Origin: Streptomyces sp. TLI_053
Lineage (GTDB): Bacteria > Actinomycetota > Actinomycetes > Streptomycetales > Streptomycetaceae
NCBI RefSeq assembly: GCF_900105395.1
Contig: NZ_LT629775.1
Span: 9,079,501-9,143,500, forward strand
Reading direction: 5' to 3'
Length of the DNA stretch: 64,000 nt
Program-made: the position numbers and the translations under genes
Notes under the pieces: generated by a model
Databases searched by the model: none
What the model was told of the DNA's origin: nothing
The model's input: the letters and a program-made list of their open reading frames with translations, nothing else
Shown: piece after piece, positions 1-8,169 of the stretch
Position numbering within the stretch: position 1 is the stretch's first letter
Layout: each line of letters begins with the position of its first letter

Positions 1-411
1 GGGTACCTCTTCATGGTTGCTCCCCATGGGCGGTGGAATGACGGTCGAGGGCGGCGGCCTGACCGGTGCCACCCTGCCCGGATCAGCCTGCCGTACCGAA
101 CGGGCACGGAGCTTGTAGGAATACGCACCACCGCTTCCGTCCGCCGGCTTGTCACCGCCTCTGCCCACCCCCACCGGTGGCGCAGACCGTGGCACGAGCA
201 GCGGAGCCTGCTCCGACCGAGGGCCACGCCCCAGAGGGACCTCGAACCCTTGTCGAAGCCGATGGATCGGATCGGACGGCTGTGGTGCATTCCGGCGCCA
301 CCGCCGATGATCACCATGTACGAGCGCTCACCTCCGGTCGGGAGGCTGGCTTCCGGAAGTCCCTTCCGATGGAAGATGCGCGGGGGAGGGTGGGGCGGGG
401 AGACTGTCTCC
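1..411. other. Upstream region without a convincing gene
   Basis: The reading frame of the next gene stays open back to about position 13, but the upstream part encodes an Arg/Pro-rich sequence without recognisable domain features and lacks a ribosome site. I see no RNA gene or clear operator here. Confidence 0.4.
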
Positions 412-870
412 GTGCAGATCCGAATCGAAGCAGTCGACCTTCCCGGCCGTACCTGCCCCGGCGGGCCGGGGGCTCCCGATCTCCTCGACGTGCAGGTGGC
501 CGTGCAGCGGCGCGAGCGGCCCGGGGAGTTGATCGGCCTCCACCCCGGCGACGCGGCCTCGGCCACCTGGACGCTGGAGTGCACGGCGAGCCCGCTGGGT
601 GAGGGGATCGACCTCAAGGGCCCCTACATCCAGGGGCGGCCGGGGCAGCGGTTCGTCTACCTGGTGTGGGGGAACGTCGACCCGGACGAGGGGTTCACCA
701 TGTTCCGGCGGGCGAAGCTGATGTTCGACGGGGTGGACGGGCGGGTGCTCGAGGAGGCGGTGGCTGCCGGGCGGCTGGTGGGCCGGCTCGGGCTGACGGA
801 CGTCAAGGGGTTGCCGCTGTGTGCGGCGGTCCGTCCGCCGATGGTGACCTGGTCGGCGGAGAGCGCCTGA
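412..870 (+). CDS. DUF5990 family protein
   Basis: About 152 residues of unknown function, soluble, with no signal peptide or membrane segment. The start is the GTG reading VQIRIEAVDLPG, because a G-rich ribosome site (GGGGCGGGGAG) sits just before it and the family begins with this strand. The body (ERPGELIGLHPGDAAS, KGPYIQGRPGQRFVYLVW) and the ending PLCAAVRPPMVTW match what I know of DUF5990, a small actinobacterial family often found as a single gene. The open frame continues upstream, but that part looks non-coding. The role is not known. The family call is from memory of the conserved pattern, not from a search. Confidence 0.7.
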   Translation: MQIRIEAVDLPGRTCPGGPGAPDLLDVQVAVQRRERPGELIGLHPGDAASATWTLECTASPLGEGIDLKGPYIQGRPGQRFVYLVWGNVDPDEGFTMFRRAKLMFDGVDGRVLEEAVAAGRLVGRLGLTDVKGLPLCAAVRPPMVTWSAESA

Positions 871-909
871 GAGTCGCGGGAATCCGTGGGTCGGACTTAC
901 GGCGCTCAT

Positions 910-926
910 ATACCGGGGTGGGGTAT
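910..926. promoter_or_regulatory. CsoR-like pseudo-palindrome at the DUF6153 start
   Basis: ATACC and GGTAT arms are separated by 7 bases, with a G-rich centre, 17 bp in all. This resembles the operator class of the copper sensor CsoR in actinobacteria. It overlaps the first possible ATG of a DUF6153 gene that precedes a multicopper oxidase, so copper-responsive repression is a reasonable inference. Confidence 0.4.
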
Positions 927-1425
927 GGTGACGGCCATGTGCCGCCGCCCGGACGCCGAAGTCTCCCTCCGCGGGCCCGCCGCCCGTAGCGGGGTGGCCG
1001 GGCGTCCGGACCGGAACCGCCGGCGGTGGACGGGGGCGGCCGTCGTGGTGCTCGTGCTGACGGCCCTCGGGCTGATCGGCCACCACAGCCTGCCGGCGGG
1101 AGTGGTGCCGACCTCGCACGCCCCCGCTGTCGTGGCACACGGCGCGGTGGCACACGATCACGCGGCGCCCGGTAACGCGGCGCACGGCCAGGTGGCACAC
1201 GGCGCTGCCGTCGTCAGTGACCCCGTCCGGGCCTGCGCCGAACACCGGGTCTGCTCCTCGACCGTGCCCGTGCGCGGCGCGGCCCCCGCCGCCCCGCCCG
1301 CCGTCGCCCTCGCCGCACCCGGCCACCCCGACCCGGCGCCGCGTCCGGCCCTCGCCCACCCCGGCCTGCCCTGGCCGGGCGCCCCGCCCCCCGACCTCGA
1401 CGTTCTCTCCGTCGCGCGCAGATAG
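925..1425 (+). CDS. DUF6153 family protein, single membrane segment, His-rich
   Basis: About 166 residues. A basic N-terminus precedes one hydrophobic helix (AAVVVLVLTALGLIGHH). After it comes a His/Ala-rich extracytoplasmic stretch (SHAPAVVAHGAVAHDHAA), a Cys pair (ACAEHRVCSS), and the family's typical end PPDLDVLSV. DUF6153 proteins are small Streptomyces membrane proteins. The histidines and the next gene, a multicopper oxidase 111 bp downstream, suggest a role in copper handling; this is inference. The ATG at 925 lies inside the pseudo-palindrome, so the in-frame ATG at 937 is an equally possible start. No strong ribosome site is visible for either. Confidence 0.65.
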   Translation: MVTAMCRRPDAEVSLRGPAARSGVAGRPDRNRRRWTGAAVVVLVLTALGLIGHHSLPAGVVPTSHAPAVVAHGAVAHDHAAPGNAAHGQVAHGAAVVSDPVRACAEHRVCSSTVPVRGAAPAAPPAVALAAPGHPDPAPRPALAHPGLPWPGAPPPDLDVLSVARR

Positions 1426-1536
1426 GCGCCCCTCGGCGGCCGGGAGCCGGAAGCTTCCGCCCCGCCGCCGAGCGGTCCCGTCCACCGGCACGGGCGACAG
1501 CCGTGCCGCCACGCGCGCACACAACCGAGAGACCTC

Positions 1537-3096
1537 ATGCCCGAGTTCACCGTCAATCGTCGTTCCCTCCTGCTCGCCGGCCTCGGCGCCGCCGGCGCCG
1601 GCCTGCTCGCCGCCTGTTCGGACCGTCTCGCGCCGCCGCCGCTCGTCGAGCCCTCCGGCAGCCCCGTCGCCCGGGCGGAGGCCGCCCGGGGCGGCACCGG
1701 CCGGGAGCGTCCCGTGACCGTCACCGCGACGGCCGACACCGTCGACCTGGGCGGCGGAACCACCGCCCGGACCTGGACCTTCGGGGCCCTCCCGGGCACC
1801 CCGGTCCGCACCACGGCGGGGGACACCCTGGTCGCCACCCTCAACAACCACCTGCCCGACCCGACCTCCCTCCACTGGCACGGCCTCGCGCTGCGCAACG
1901 ACATGGACGGCGTGCCCCCGGTCACCATGCGGCCGGTCGCGCCGGGCGGCAGCTTCGCCTACCGCTTCGTCACCGACCGGCCGGGCACCTACTGGTTCCA
2001 CCCGCACGTCGGGGTGCAGCTCGACCGGGGCCTGTACGCGCCGCTGATCGTCGAGGACCCGAACGAGCCGCTCGGGTACGACGAGGAGTGGGTGGTCGTG
2101 CTGGACGACTGGCTGGACGGTGTCACCGGCACGCCGGACCAGGCCTTCGCCGAGCTCCGCAAGGGGATGGGCGGGGGTGGTGGCTCCGGTGGCCACGACA
2201 TGGGTGGACACAGCATGGCGGGTCAGAGCATGTCCGCCAACGGCAGTGGCGGCAGCGGGTCGTTCATGCTGATGGGCGCCACCAGCCCACTGCTCGGCGG
2301 CGACGCCGGGGACGTCCGTCACCCGCACCACCTGGTGAACGGCCGGATCGCCGCCGACCCCGAGGTGTACCGGTCGGCACCGGGCCGGCGGATGCGGCTG
2401 CGGATCGTCAACGCGGGCGCCGACACCGCCTACCGCCTCGCCCTGGGCGGCCACCGGCTGACCGTGACCCACACCGACGGCTACCCGGTCCGCCACGAGG
2501 AGGTGGACGCCCTGCTGGTCGGGATGGGTGAACGCTACGACGTCCTGGTCACCCTCCAGGACGGCGTCTTCCCGCTGACCGCGCTCGCCGAGGGGAAGGA
2601 CGCCGCCGGGCGGGCCCTGGTCCGCACGGGTGCGGGCGAGGCGCCGGCCGCCGGGTTCCGCCCCGCCGAGCTGAACGGCCGGCTGCTCGCCGCAACCGAC
2701 CTGAAGGCGGCGGACGAGGCGGGACTGCCGCGGCGGACGCCCGACCGCACCCACCGGATCGAACTGACCGGCGGGATGGCGAAGTACGACTGGGCGCTGA
2801 ACGGCCGTCGCTTCGACATGGCCGACCCGGCCGCGCGCCCGTTCCTGGTCGGCGCCGGCGAGCGGGTGCGGCTGGAGTTCGTCAACCGCACCGACATGTG
2901 GCACCCCATGCACCTGCACGGCCACACCTTCCAGGTGGGTGACGACGGCCCGCGCAAGGACACCGTGATCGTGCTGCCCGGGCGGACAGTGGTCTGCGAC
3001 TTCGAGGCGGACAACCCGGGGCGGTGGATGACGCACTGCCACAACGCCTACCACGGCGAGGCCGGGATGATGGGGCTGCTCGCCTACCGCGCCTGA
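1537..3096 (+). CDS. Tat-exported multicopper oxidase (lipoprotein, three-domain laccase/CueO type)
   Basis: 519 residues. It oxidises Cu(I) or phenolic substrates with reduction of O2 to water, at the outer face of the membrane. The N-terminus has a twin-arginine motif (NRRSLLLAG) and a lipobox (LLAAC). All four copper-ligand clusters are present: HWHG at about 113-116, WFHPH at about 153-157, HPMHLHGH starting at 456, and HCH at 500-502. Residues about 210-245 form a Gly/Met/His-rich insert (GGHDMGGHSMAGQSM) like the Met-rich copper-binding loop of CueO. Length is normal for the three-cupredoxin family. It probably belongs with the DUF6153 gene and a CsoR-type site in one copper-response unit. 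The exact substrate cannot be told from sequence. Confidence 0.92.
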   Translation: MPEFTVNRRSLLLAGLGAAGAGLLAACSDRLAPPPLVEPSGSPVARAEAARGGTGRERPVTVTATADTVDLGGGTTARTWTFGALPGTPVRTTAGDTLVATLNNHLPDPTSLHWHGLALRNDMDGVPPVTMRPVAPGGSFAYRFVTDRPGTYWFHPHVGVQLDRGLYAPLIVEDPNEPLGYDEEWVVVLDDWLDGVTGTPDQAFAELRKGMGGGGGSGGHDMGGHSMAGQSMSANGSGGSGSFMLMGATSPLLGGDAGDVRHPHHLVNGRIAADPEVYRSAPGRRMRLRIVNAGADTAYRLALGGHRLTVTHTDGYPVRHEEVDALLVGMGERYDVLVTLQDGVFPLTALAEGKDAAGRALVRTGAGEAPAAGFRPAELNGRLLAATDLKAADEAGLPRRTPDRTHRIELTGGMAKYDWALNGRRFDMADPAARPFLVGAGERVRLEFVNRTDMWHPMHLHGHTFQVGDDGPRKDTVIVLPGRTVVCDFEADNPGRWMTHCHNAYHGEAGMMGLLAYRA

Positions 3097-3117
3097 CCGG
3101 GGACGGGGTCCCGGGAA

Positions 3118-3154
3118 CCCGGGGGTGGCGGGTGACCCGCCCGCCACCCCCGGG
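3118..3154. terminator. Convergent terminator hairpin
   Basis: A perfect 15-bp GC stem (CCCGGGGGTGGCGGG and its complement) with a 7-base loop lies between the stops of the convergent oxidase and helR genes. There is no T-run, as is usual in these genomes, and it could serve both directions. Confidence 0.7.
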
Positions 3155-3168
3155 GCCCGGAGGCCAGG

Positions 3169-5373
3169 TCAGTCCCCGCGCACCACGATCGTGCACAGCC
3201 GCTTGGTGGCCCGGGTGAGCGCGACGTACAGGTCGCGGTCGCCGCCGGACCGGGCCGAGGCGATCGCCCCGGGGTCGAGCACGACGGCGGTGTCGAACTC
3301 CAGGCCGCGGGCCTCGGAGGCCGGGACGAGCCGGGCGTACCGGTCCGCGCCCGCCGCCGTCAGCGCCTCCACCGAGCCGTCCGGGCAGACCACGCCGATG
3401 AGTTCGCCGGGGTGGGCGGCCGACTGCTCGCGCAGTTCGGCGAGCAGCGTGTCCGTCAGTCCGGCGGCCGAGGTGTCGCGGCTGCGGGGCTCCTCGCCGT
3501 GCCGGATCGAGCCGATCGGGGCCTGGTCCGGCGCGATCCGGGCCAGCAGCTCGCGGGTGGTGGCGAGGATCTCCTCGGTGGTCCGGTAGCTGACGGTCAG
3601 GGTGCGCAGGTCGAACCGGCCGCCGAGGTGCGGGTCCAGCGCCTCGTGCCAGCCGCGCGCCGTCGTGGCCGGGCCGGCCTGGGCGAAGTCGCCGACCAGG
3701 GTCATCGACCGGGCCGGGCACCGGCGCAGGACCGTGCGCCACTGGAGCGCGGTGAACTCCTGCGCCTCGTCCACCACCACGTGGCCGAAGGTCCGTGCGG
3801 GCGGGCCGTCCAGCAGCGCGGCCGCCTCGTCCAGCAGCGGCAGGTCCGCGTCGGTCCAGGGCGAGCCCGGGGTCCGCAGCAGGACGCGGTGCTCCTGGGC
3901 GGTGAACCCCGGCAGCCGCGCGGCCAGCGTGCCGAGGTCCCCGAGCAGGGCGTCCACGACCTCGGCGGGTGCGAGGTGCGGCCACAGCCCCTCGACCGTG
4001 CGCTCGACCAGGTCGTCGTCGAGCAGGGCCGCCCGCATCGCGTCCGCGTCGAACTCCGCCCCGCCGGCCCCCGGATCGGCCTCGATGCCCAGGTTGCGCA
4101 GGTCGGCCGCCGTGGCCCGGTCGAGGTCGAGGCCGGTCAGCTCGGCCACCTCGGCGTCGATCCGCTCCAGTGTCTCGGCGGCCTCGAGCGCCAGGTTCCT
4201 GGTCACCGCGTCGACCAGCATCTCCTTGAACAGCCCGCGCGCCCGGTGGTGCGGGAGCCCGCCCAGCAGTGCGGCGTCACGGGTCCGGGCGACCTCCGCC
4301 TCGCCCAGACGGACGTCGTCCTGTCCGACCCGCACGGCGAACTCACCACCGGGGGCCTGCCGTTCGCGCACCGTCGCGGCCAGGGCGCCGACCAGCGCGA
4401 CGTCGCCCTTGAGTCTGGCCGCCTCCGGCCGCTCGACGGCGGCGCCGGGCCCCGCCGCGGCGGTCCCGCTCGTCCGGTCCGTCGCACGGTCCCGGTCGGC
4501 CGCCCGTCCCGTCGCGCGGTCCGTCGCGCCGTTCCGGTCCGCCGCCCGTCCGGTCGCGTGGTACCGGTCCGGAGCGGCCAGTTCGGCGCAGGTCGCGAGC
4601 ACGACCTCGCTCTCGCCGAGCGACGGCAGCACCTGCGAAATGTAGTCCAGGAAACGGGCGTTGGGCCCCAGTACCAGCACGCCCCGCTCGGCGGCCTTCG
4701 GGAAGGCGTAGAGCACGTAGGCGGCGCGGTGCAGTGCGACCACCGTCTTCCCGGTGCCGGGGCCGCCCTGGACCACGGTGACGCCGCGGTGCTGGGAGCG
4801 GACGATCGCGTCCTGCTCGGTCTGGAGGGTGGCCACCGCGGTGCCCATCCGGCCGGTCCGGCGGGCCTGGAGCGCTGCCGCGAGCGGGCCGTCGCCGACC
4901 ACGTCCTCCGCGGTGGGTTCGGAACCGTCGAGCAGCTCGTCGCTCACCCCGACCACCGTGCGCTCCGTCAGCCGCAGGTGGCGGCGCCGGCGCAGCCCCA
5001 TCGGATGCACGGGCGTCGCCTCGTAGAACGCGCGGGCGGCGTCGGCGCGCCAGTCGACCAGGGCGGGCAGTTCGTCCTCCTCGCGCTGGAGGCTCAGCCG
5101 GCCGATCCGCAGCGCCGTGCCGTCGGCCAGGTCGATCCGGCCGAACACCAGGCCGCCCTCGGCCCCTTCGAGGCGCCGCACCTCCCGGGCGAGCTGTTCG
5201 GCGGCCAGGTCCCTCTCGTACGCCTCGGTGGCGCCGTCCGGCTGCTCGGCGAGTGTCCCGACGAGCCGCGCCCGGGTGTCGGCGAGCCGCTCGTCGAACA
5301 GCGCCACGACGGCGGCCACCTCCGCCCGCTCCAGCTCCACTTGGTGTACCACGTTGTCCTCGACCTGCGGCAA
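3169..5373 (-). CDS. helR: HelR/HelD-like RNA polymerase recycling motor ATPase
   Basis: 734 residues, superfamily 1 (UvrD/Rep-like) ATPase. HelD proteins enter the RNA polymerase channels and release stalled polymerase; the HelR branch also displaces rifamycin and gives resistance. Seen here: an N-terminal helical arm, Walker A GGPGTGKT (203-210), Walker B VVDEAQEF, motif III GDFAQAG, motif IV SYRTTEEIL, and motifs V/VI RGLEFD and YVALTRATKR. The start is TTG, chosen because GAGAGGAG lies 8 bases upstream and no better start exists. Residues about 273-303 are a low-complexity insert of R/D/T/A repeats. The gene stands alone, convergent with the oxidase gene. The HelR (rifamycin) rather than plain HelD label is an inference, helped by an RAE-like 11-mer at the start codon and a full RAE elsewhere in the window. 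Confidence 0.85.
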   Translation of the reverse strand: MPQVEDNVVHQVELERAEVAAVVALFDERLADTRARLVGTLAEQPDGATEAYERDLAAEQLAREVRRLEGAEGGLVFGRIDLADGTALRIGRLSLQREEDELPALVDWRADAARAFYEATPVHPMGLRRRRHLRLTERTVVGVSDELLDGSEPTAEDVVGDGPLAAALQARRTGRMGTAVATLQTEQDAIVRSQHRGVTVVQGGPGTGKTVVALHRAAYVLYAFPKAAERGVLVLGPNARFLDYISQVLPSLGESEVVLATCAELAAPDRYHATGRAADRNGATDRATGRAADRDRATDRTSGTAAAGPGAAVERPEAARLKGDVALVGALAATVRERQAPGGEFAVRVGQDDVRLGEAEVARTRDAALLGGLPHHRARGLFKEMLVDAVTRNLALEAAETLERIDAEVAELTGLDLDRATAADLRNLGIEADPGAGGAEFDADAMRAALLDDDLVERTVEGLWPHLAPAEVVDALLGDLGTLAARLPGFTAQEHRVLLRTPGSPWTDADLPLLDEAAALLDGPPARTFGHVVVDEAQEFTALQWRTVLRRCPARSMTLVGDFAQAGPATTARGWHEALDPHLGGRFDLRTLTVSYRTTEEILATTRELLARIAPDQAPIGSIRHGEEPRSRDTSAAGLTDTLLAELREQSAAHPGELIGVVCPDGSVEALTAAGADRYARLVPASEARGLEFDTAVVLDPGAIASARSGGDRDLYVALTRATKRLCTIVVRGD

Positions 5374-5402
5374 GGCAGCGCTCCTCTCGGGTTCGGCCTG
5401 CC

Positions 5403-5431
5403 ACTATGCGAGGACGCGGGAGGAATGTAAA
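5403..5431 (-). promoter_or_regulatory. Candidate promoter for helR
   Basis: On the minus strand TTTACA and CATAGT are spaced by 17 bases, about 30 bp upstream of the TTG start. The -35 is close to consensus and the -10 is weak. Confidence 0.35.
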
Positions 5432-5687
5432 TGTTGACGTTCCGGGCCGAGCTGTGTCCACGGACCGCCGTCCGGGCCGCCGGTCCGACGCGGCGTCACC
5501 TACCGAGGGCCCCGGGTCCGGTGGTGGATCGCACCGGGACCGGACGTCGGGCAGGTGGTTCCGGGGCCGGACGTCGGCAGGTGGTTCCGCGACCGGACGT
5601 CGGGCGGGCCACCGGACGAGGACCGGTCCGGTGCCCGTCCCGACCTCCGGCCGGGGGCGTCCGCGGGATGCCGCGGGACGCCGCGGC
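5432..5687. other. Non-coding region with short direct repeats
   Basis: Between helR and the RDD gene. It contains copies of a short element around CCGGACGTCGG and GTGGTTCCG, repeated at about 5535-5605. No gene, hairpin with a T-run or known motif is evident. Confidence 0.4.
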
Positions 5688-6386
5688 TCAGGACTCCTTG
5701 ACCACCACGGTCTTGGCCGCCTTGTCGTGCAGGGCCTGCTGGAGCGGCTTGTCCCACAGCGGCCACAGGACGTTGACGAGCGCGAAGAGGGAGCCGATGC
5801 AGTAGACCGCGTTGGGCAGCGTGTACACGGCGGCGCGGGTCAGCAGCGCGTTCTCGGCCGGCTTCCCGCCGTGCCCGAGGTCCACGACCCGCAGCTTCAT
5901 CACCTTCTTGCCGACCGTCTGGCCGCCCTGGGTGAGCAGCATCGCCGCCTCGTAGCCGAACGAGAGCAGGCCAGCCACGACGTAGTAGAGGATCGAGGCG
6001 CCGAGGGCCGCGAAGACCAGCAGGGTCGGGACGATGAGCACGGCGACGTCGATCAGCCGGGCGACCAGCCGCTCGCCGATCGGCGCGAGCTGACGGGAGC
6101 CGGGCACCGGGGCGCCGCCGTACCCGACGGGCTGGCCGAGCCAGTGCGGCAGACCGGCCTGCGGCTGCTGGCCGTAGGGCTGCTGCGGGGGGACGCCGTA
6201 GCCCGGCTGCCCGTACGGGGCCTCCTGCATGTACGCCTGCTGGTCGTACGGCGCCTGCTGGCCGCAGGGAGGCTGCTGGCCCGACGGGGGCTGCTGACCG
6301 CCGTAGGGGTTCTGCTGTCCGTAGGGGTTGGACCCGTCGTACGGGTTCTCGTTCTGGCCGTACCCGGTGGGGCCGTTGGTGCTCAT
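5688..6386 (-). CDS. RDD family membrane protein with Gln/Pro/Tyr-rich N-terminus
   Basis: 232 residues. The first about 85 are low-complexity, made of repeats such as GQQNPYGGQQPP and PYGQPGYG, a disordered cytoplasmic tail common in Streptomyces RDD proteins. The RDD domain follows: GERLVARLIDVAVLIVP carries the Arg and Asp signatures, then further hydrophobic helices and QTVGKKVMKLRVVD. The function of RDD proteins is mostly unknown; some are linked to ion transport. ATG start; single gene. Confidence 0.85.
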   Translation of the reverse strand: MSTNGPTGYGQNENPYDGSNPYGQQNPYGGQQPPSGQQPPCGQQAPYDQQAYMQEAPYGQPGYGVPPQQPYGQQPQAGLPHWLGQPVGYGGAPVPGSRQLAPIGERLVARLIDVAVLIVPTLLVFAALGASILYYVVAGLLSFGYEAAMLLTQGGQTVGKKVMKLRVVDLGHGGKPAENALLTRAAVYTLPNAVYCIGSLFALVNVLWPLWDKPLQQALHDKAAKTVVVKES

Positions 6387-6586
6387 CCTGGCTGGTTCCC
6401 TGCCTCGGAGGTGGTGGTACGGCTGTTCTACCGATCATCCGACGGGTGCGGGAAGACGGACGGGCAAGTCGTTACCGATCAGGGGCGACCTTGTCGCCGA
6501 GCCGGGCACCGAGGAGTCCTGTTATGTTCGGATTGCCGGAATCAGCCTGTGCCGCCCGATCGGGCGGCTCGACCAGGGAGGCCGGA

Positions 6587-7060
6587 ATGACCGGTGTACC
6601 CGAACCCATCAGCGACGCCGGCCGTGCCGCGCTGGAGCGGGACCTGGCCGACCTGCGCACGGAGCGCGAGGCCGTCGCCGCCACGCTGCGGGGCGGCGAG
6701 GAGGTCGGCGACCGGGCCGACCAGGCCGACGAACTGCAACGGGCCGACATTCTCGACCGGTTGGACGACCGGATCATCGTGATCGAGGGCCGCCTGCGTG
6801 AGGCGGCGGTCGCCGGTGCGCCGAGCACCGAGACGGTCGGCGTCGGCAGCACGGTGACTCTCCGCTTCGCGGACGCCGCCGAGTTGACCGTGCGGATCGG
6901 CGAACTGGCCGAGGAGCTGGACCCGGAGCTGGTGACCGACGACAGCCCGCTCGGTCAGGTCCTGCTCGGCCGCAGGGTCGGCGAGACCGTCGAGTACGAC
7001 GCTCCCGGCGGTCGGACCACCGCCGAGGTGCTGTCGATCGGGGGCGACACCGGAGCGTGA
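6587..7060 (+). CDS. GreA/GreB-family transcription factor (C-terminal domain protein)
   Basis: 157 residues. It probably binds the RNA polymerase secondary channel. The N-terminal half is a predicted coiled coil (SDAGRAALERDLADLRTERE and following), and the C-terminal half is the FKBP-like GreA/GreB fold (VGVGSTVTLRF, DSPLGQVLLGRRVGETVEY). The start ATG follows AGGGAG by six bases. Acidic tip residues in the coiled coil (GEEVGDRADQADE) are compatible with a Gre-like cleavage function, but Streptomyces carries divergent GreA-like proteins whose role is not settled, so I do not call it greA. It lies divergent from the RDD gene. Confidence 0.8.
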   Translation: MTGVPEPISDAGRAALERDLADLRTEREAVAATLRGGEEVGDRADQADELQRADILDRLDDRIIVIEGRLREAAVAGAPSTETVGVGSTVTLRFADAAELTVRIGELAEELDPELVTDDSPLGQVLLGRRVGETVEYDAPGGRTTAEVLSIGGDTGA

Positions 7061-7409
7061 CGACGGCTCCTGCCGTCGGACCGGCCAGGCCAGACCCGGC
7101 CGGGCCGGGCGGCGGCAGGGCCGGGGCGACCGGTGCCCGGGCGCGAAGGCGAGTGGTCCGCGAGGCGAGTGGCCCGACGGGCGATTGGTCCGACGGGCGA
7201 TTGGTCCGACGGGCGTGCGGGTGGCGCGCGCCCCGGGGCGTACCGCGCGCGCCGGGCGGGAGGCGTCCGCCAGGGCGCCCCGGTGTGCGCTCTGCCGCGC
7301 CGCTGTACGGGGCCGGAAGCACGTGCTGACATGGACGCGTCAAGCTCGTCGGTGGTCCCGCACGAGGGGGTGCGGCCCGGAGCCGACGGGCGAGAGGGAG
7401 GAATCGCCC
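7061..7409. other. Intergenic region with tandem repeat
   Basis: Between the Gre-like gene and the DUF4360 gene. Apart from the 16-bp tandem repeat at 7165-7212 I see no gene. The promoter of the DUF4360 gene should lie in the last 150 bp. Confidence 0.4.
7165..7212. repeat. 16-bp tandem repeat, three copies
   Basis: Unit GCGATTGGTCCGACGG; the first copy differs at two positions. The CGATTGGTCCG core is unusually AT-rich for its surroundings. Confidence 0.8.
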
Positions 7410-8084
7410 ATGTCCCTTCGCACCCTGGCCGCCGGCTCCGCCGCCGCGGCCCTGCTCGGCACGGCCCTCGCCGGCACGGTCGGCAGCGCCGGTACCGCCT
7501 TCGCCACCGGGTGGGACACCCCGCCGCCGGACAAGATCGTCATCTCCGTGGCCACCGTGAACGGCTCCGGCTGCCCGGCCGGGACGGCCGCGGTCGCCGT
7601 GTCCCCGGACAACACCGCGTTCACGGTCACCTACAGCAACTACGTGGCGCAGGTCGGCCTCGGCTCCAAGCCGACGGACTTCCGCAAGAACTGTCAGCTC
7701 AACCTGAACGTGCACGTCCCGCAGGGCTTCACGTACGCCGTCGCCGCCGCCGACTACCGGGGCTTCGCCCACCTGGAGAAGGGCGCGACCGCCGTCCAGC
7801 GTGCCAACTACTACTTCCAGGGGTCGCCGCAGACCACCTACTCCAGTCACAGCTTCAGCGGCGCACTCGACGACAGCTGGCAGGCGACCGACACCGTCGC
7901 GGTCGAGGCCCTGGTCTGGGCGCCGTGCGGCGAACTGCGCAACTTCAACATCAACACCGAGCTCCGGGTGGCCGCCGGCAGCTCGGACCCGACCAGGACC
8001 ACCAGCTTCATGACGATGGACTCCACCGACGGCAGCATCAACACCGTCTACCACTTCGCGTGGAAGCGCTGCCCCCAGGGCTGA
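7410..8084 (+). CDS. Secreted DUF4360 domain protein
   Basis: 224 residues with a signal peptide (RTLAAGSAAAALLGTALAG, cleavage near AFA-TG). The mature part has the DUF4360 pattern: NGSGCPAGTAAVAVSPDNTAFTV, then FRKNCQLNLNVHVPQGFTYAV and a closing FHFAWK-like segment (YHFAWKRC). Four cysteines probably form two disulfides. DUF4360 proteins are secreted by fungi and actinobacteria, with no proven function. The start ATG is preceded by GAGAGGGAGG. A terminator hairpin follows the stop. Confidence 0.85.
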   Translation: MSLRTLAAGSAAAALLGTALAGTVGSAGTAFATGWDTPPPDKIVISVATVNGSGCPAGTAAVAVSPDNTAFTVTYSNYVAQVGLGSKPTDFRKNCQLNLNVHVPQGFTYAVAAADYRGFAHLEKGATAVQRANYYFQGSPQTTYSSHSFSGALDDSWQATDTVAVEALVWAPCGELRNFNINTELRVAAGSSDPTRTTSFMTMDSTDGSINTVYHFAWKRCPQG

Positions 8085-8098
8085 CCGGGCAGCCGCCA

Positions 8099-8129
8099 CC
8101 GCCCCGGCCGGGCACCCCGGCCGGGGCGG
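8099..8129. terminator. Terminator hairpin after the DUF4360 gene
   Basis: A 14-bp GC-only stem (CCGCCCCGGCCGGG) with a 3-base loop lies between the convergent DUF4360 and MmyB-like genes. Confidence 0.65.
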
Positions 8130-8169
8130 CGGTGCGCCTCGGGCCGGTCCGGGCGCGGCGTGGCGCGTG

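Noticed and set aside
13-411. Upstream extension of the DUF5990 frame
   Set aside because: No ribosome site or recognisable sequence, and family members begin at about the GTG used.
328-3147. 939-codon open frame on the minus strand
   Set aside because: Antisense frame over the multicopper oxidase and DUF5990 genes; product is Gly/Arg/Val low-complexity with no domain, typical for GC-rich shadow frames.
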